From: Opitutia bacterium
Lineage (GTDB): Bacteria; Verrucomicrobiota; Verrucomicrobiia; Opitutales; JANYEO01
Length of the DNA stretch: 7,521 nt
Reading direction: 5' to 3'
Assembly: GCA_025363025.1 (NCBI GenBank)
Contig: JANYEO010000089.1
Coordinates: 1 to 7,521, forward strand
The notes below the pieces were generated by a model, which searched no databases, had not been told where the DNA came from, and was given only the letters and a program-made list of their open reading frames with translations. Shown here one piece after another: positions 6,222 through 7,521 of this stretch (the first letter of the stretch is position 1; every line of letters starts with the position of its first letter). The translations under genes and the position numbers were made by a program.

Positions 6222-6299
6222 GTATATTCACAAAAGCCGGTGCTGCGGCGTGCCTTTTCCCTTCCGGGGGCTCCTCGCACCGGCTTGGATGAATAACTT
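6222..6299. repeat. Palindromic element, copy 4
   Basis: Full 78-bp copy with the arms AAGCCGGTGC and GCACCGGCTT. It starts 36 bases downstream of the stop of the VirB6/TrbL-like gene on the minus strand, followed in that direction by TTTTGTGAATAT, so it fits a terminator. The minus strand reads CEEPPEGKRHAAAPAFVN without a stop. On the 6300 side, similarity to copy 2 continues (AGCGGCAGCC against ACGGCAAGCC). Confidence 0.9.
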
Positions 6300-6334
6300 T
6301 CAGCGGCAGCCAACCGCCTTTAACGATTTTCTGT

Positions 6335-6922
6335 TTAGATAGGCAGTAAGGGTTTGGGGGGTAACTTGGCCTTGGCATAACGAGCGGCCACAAGGGCATC
6401 ACGCTTTTGCTTGTCTTCCCATTCCCTGTAATGCTTTGCCATCTCCGATTCTTCTTTCACAGGAGCCGCTTCCCCACCCGCTGGAATTGACCGCGGTTGC
6501 CCATCGCTAAAACTGGATGACCCTGAAAAACCAGAAGAACTCGAAGACCCTGAAGAAGCCCCACTACTAAAATTACTGGCGGCTGCAGCGCCCGCACTGG
6601 AGGCTAATCCTCCACCCATGCCCGCTACAGCAGAACGCGCTACTGATCCGGCTCCTCCCACGACAGCGCCACCTATTTGTACAGGTATAGACATTGCAGT
6701 CCTCCCCATGCCACGCCCGCCTACCATTTGTCCAGCAACCCCTCCGGCTGCGGCCGCAACCACCCCCATCCCACTGAGCATGGACGAGAAGCCGGCCCCA
6801 CCCGCTATCACCAACTGTTGAATAAAGTGAGGCGCTTTAAAGGTGACAGGGAGGATCCAAATGCAGGTCACGATCATCATGATCACAAAACACATGAGCA
6901 GCCCCATACCGAGAGAAGCCAA
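6335..6922 (-). CDS. VirB6/TrbL-like conjugation/secretion membrane protein, C-terminal fragment
   Basis: The frame encodes two hydrophobic segments (about residues 4-26 and 34-60 of a 195-residue reading), then a Gly/Ala/Ser-rich stretch (about 60-145) and a charged tail (EMAKHYREWEDKQKRDAL). A membrane region followed by a low-complexity Gly/Ala tail is typical of the VirB6/TrbL family, the polytopic inner-membrane channel component of type IV secretion and conjugation systems. The TTG at 6922 is only a nominal start. The frame is open further upstream to a TAA near 7000, and its sequence there (NAIGNGVYDPSVSTDGISS) continues naturally from the fragment at 6883-7392. It is therefore the second half of one gene split by a single-base loss at 6978-6981. 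No other transfer genes are in view. A DotA/TraY relationship cannot be excluded. Confidence 0.7.
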   Translation of the reverse strand: MASLGMGLLMCFVIMMIVTCIWILPVTFKAPHFIQQLVIAGGAGFSSMLSGMGVVAAAAGGVAGQMVGGRGMGRTAMSIPVQIGGAVVGGAGSVARSAVAGMGGGLASSAGAAAASNFSSGASSGSSSSSGFSGSSSFSDGQPRSIPAGGEAAPVKEESEMAKHYREWEDKQKRDALVAARYAKAKLPPKPLLPI

Positions 6923-7392
6923 CGAGCTAATCCCGTCTGTACTAACACTGGGGTCATAAACGCCATTGCCGATGGCATTTTCAACCCTTGGGCGGTTTTA
7001 GAAGCAGCGTCATTCACGGTAATCGCATCAACCCGCATAACATTGGCAGCTGCCGCAAAAAGCGCATGGATGCCGAGATGGCCTATCGCCCACCCTACTG
7101 GCCATAGGAATAGCCCAATCACATTAAATATGAAGCTGTAGAACTGAGAGCTAAAGGACTGCGTCAATAGCCCGGCTACAAATATAGGGAAGATAAGGGA
7201 ACAAATTTGAACGAGGAAGTAGCGCGCTGTATCCACGATCGTTAAAACCCAGGAGAAGAACCATAAGATAAAGGTAATGGCGGTTACGAATGCTTTTACG
7301 ATGAAGCTAGTGAAGTAGCCGACAGTGGTAGTTGTAACATCATGTGTAATAGCCTCTACATAACCTTTAGGCCTATTTGCAGGCCGATTCAA
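6883..7392 (-). CDS. VirB6/TrbL-like membrane protein, N-terminal-side fragment (cut by the IS and frameshifted)
   Basis: The 169-residue frame has three clear membrane segments (about residues 29-52, 57-78 and 85-116, including FLWPVGWAIGHLGIHALF). Sense sequence ends at TAQGLK (residue 138); the remaining residues (MPSAMAFMTP onward) are out-of-frame. Adding one A to the AAAA run at 6981-6978 restores an uninterrupted reading into the fragment ending at 6335, giving about 350 residues in total. The apparent TTG start at 7392 lies inside the IS end, and an in-frame TAA is seven codons upstream. The true 5' end was therefore removed when the IS inserted near 7382. Signal peptide and N-terminal region are absent. 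The gene is almost surely inactive. Confidence 0.72.
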   Translation of the reverse strand: MNRPANRPKGYVEAITHDVTTTTVGYFTSFIVKAFVTAITFILWFFSWVLTIVDTARYFLVQICSLIFPIFVAGLLTQSFSSQFYSFIFNVIGLFLWPVGWAIGHLGIHALFAAAANVMRVDAITVNDAASKTAQGLKMPSAMAFMTPVLVQTGLARWLLSVWGCSCVL

Positions 7393-7521
7393 GTATGAAG
7401 TGCAGCACCCTTAGGCTGGAAAAAGGGTTAAGCAGCAGTGATGATAATGTTGGAAAACAGATTAATCATCATGCCAAAAAAGCAGTACTGCCACTTAACC
7501 TTAAAAGAGCGAAAACAAATT
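7382..7521 (+). mobile_element. IS30-family insertion sequence, left end (partial)
   Basis: The element edge is set by where identity with the inverted copy at 1-57 begins (7382-7438). The terminal sequence starts GGCCGATTCAAGTATG, similar in style to IS30-family ends, and includes a short internal inverted repeat (ACCCTT 7407-7412, AAGGGT 7423-7428). A transposase start follows at 7471. The element is cut by the window end. It has inserted into the VirB6/TrbL-like gene. Confidence 0.75.
7471..7521 (+). CDS. IS30-family transposase, first 17 residues (runs off the window)
   Basis: The ATG opens MPKKQYCHLTLKERKQI, matching the N-terminal helix-turn-helix start typical of IS30-family transposases ('HLTLEER..I'). 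Only 17 codons are visible, so the DDE catalytic domain cannot be checked. The gene points away from the rest of the window, and its start is 33 bases inside the 57-bp repeated end. No strong Shine-Dalgarno is seen. The family call rests on this short motif plus the terminal-repeat context. Confidence 0.7.
   Translation, partial: MPKKQYCHLTLKERKQI

Noticed and set aside
1565..6299. Repeated 78-bp units as a CRISPR array
   Set aside because: The copies are 1-3 kb apart with whole genes between them; no regular spacers and no cas genes.
6970..6990. Programmed -1 ribosomal frameshift in the VirB6/TrbL-like gene
   Set aside because: TTGAAAATG lacks a canonical X-XXY-YYZ slippery site, and the gene is already truncated by the IS, so decay is the simpler reading.
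6677..7141. A 154-residue plus-strand ORF antisense to the VirB6/TrbL-like gene
   Set aside because: Low-complexity, proline/histidine-rich reading of the opposite strand of a clear membrane-protein gene; no domain or start signal.

Overview
The window looks like an accessory, decaying stretch of a host-associated bacterium, probably a gammaproteobacterium of the Legionellales/Coxiellaceae kind. This placement is an inference from gene content: ankyrin-repeat and Fic proteins, a type IV secretion/conjugation membrane protein, a single-domain prepilin peptidase, broken genes, insertion-sequence ends and dispersed palindromic repeats. No universal marker gene is present to confirm it.

Layout. 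Bases 1-57 are a perfect inverted copy of 7382-7438. The right copy leads directly into the start of an IS30-family transposase (7471 to the window end), so both window edges appear to be ends of the same insertion sequence in opposite orientation. Between them, a single plus-strand gene (200-1393) encodes an AAA ATPase with a DUF4143 domain. It has a sigma70-type promoter embedded in a 12-bp-arm palindrome. The C-terminal tail of an Rpn/PD-(D/E)XK transposase-like protein and an intrinsic terminator follow. Everything else runs on the minus strand: an ankyrin-repeat protein that encloses a zinc-metallopeptidase domain and is broken into two ORFs (1707-3825), a prepilin peptidase lacking the usual N-terminal methylase domain (4166-4861), a class II Fic protein with DUF4172 and winged-helix domains (4983-6092), and a VirB6/TrbL-like membrane protein cut at its 5' end by the IS and split by a one-base frameshift (6335-7392).

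A palindromic element of about 78 bp occurs four times (1565, 4065, 4899, 6222), always in the same orientation and always just downstream of the stop codon of a minus-strand gene. It forms a GC-rich hairpin followed by a T-run in the minus direction, so it probably serves as a portable terminator. Three of the four copies could also encode the same peptide on the minus strand.

The most striking item is the ankyrin-peptidase gene. Its HEIAH motif and downstream Y-x6-E-x3-E motif follow the anthrax lethal factor (M34) pattern, it has ankyrin repeats on both sides, and the downstream fragment ends in KDEL. This suggests a secreted effector aimed at a eukaryotic host, now damaged by a non-triplet deletion inside one ankyrin repeat. 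The genes do not form one pathway. They read as an IS-flanked collection of effector-like, secretion-related and relic genes, each carrying its own terminator.
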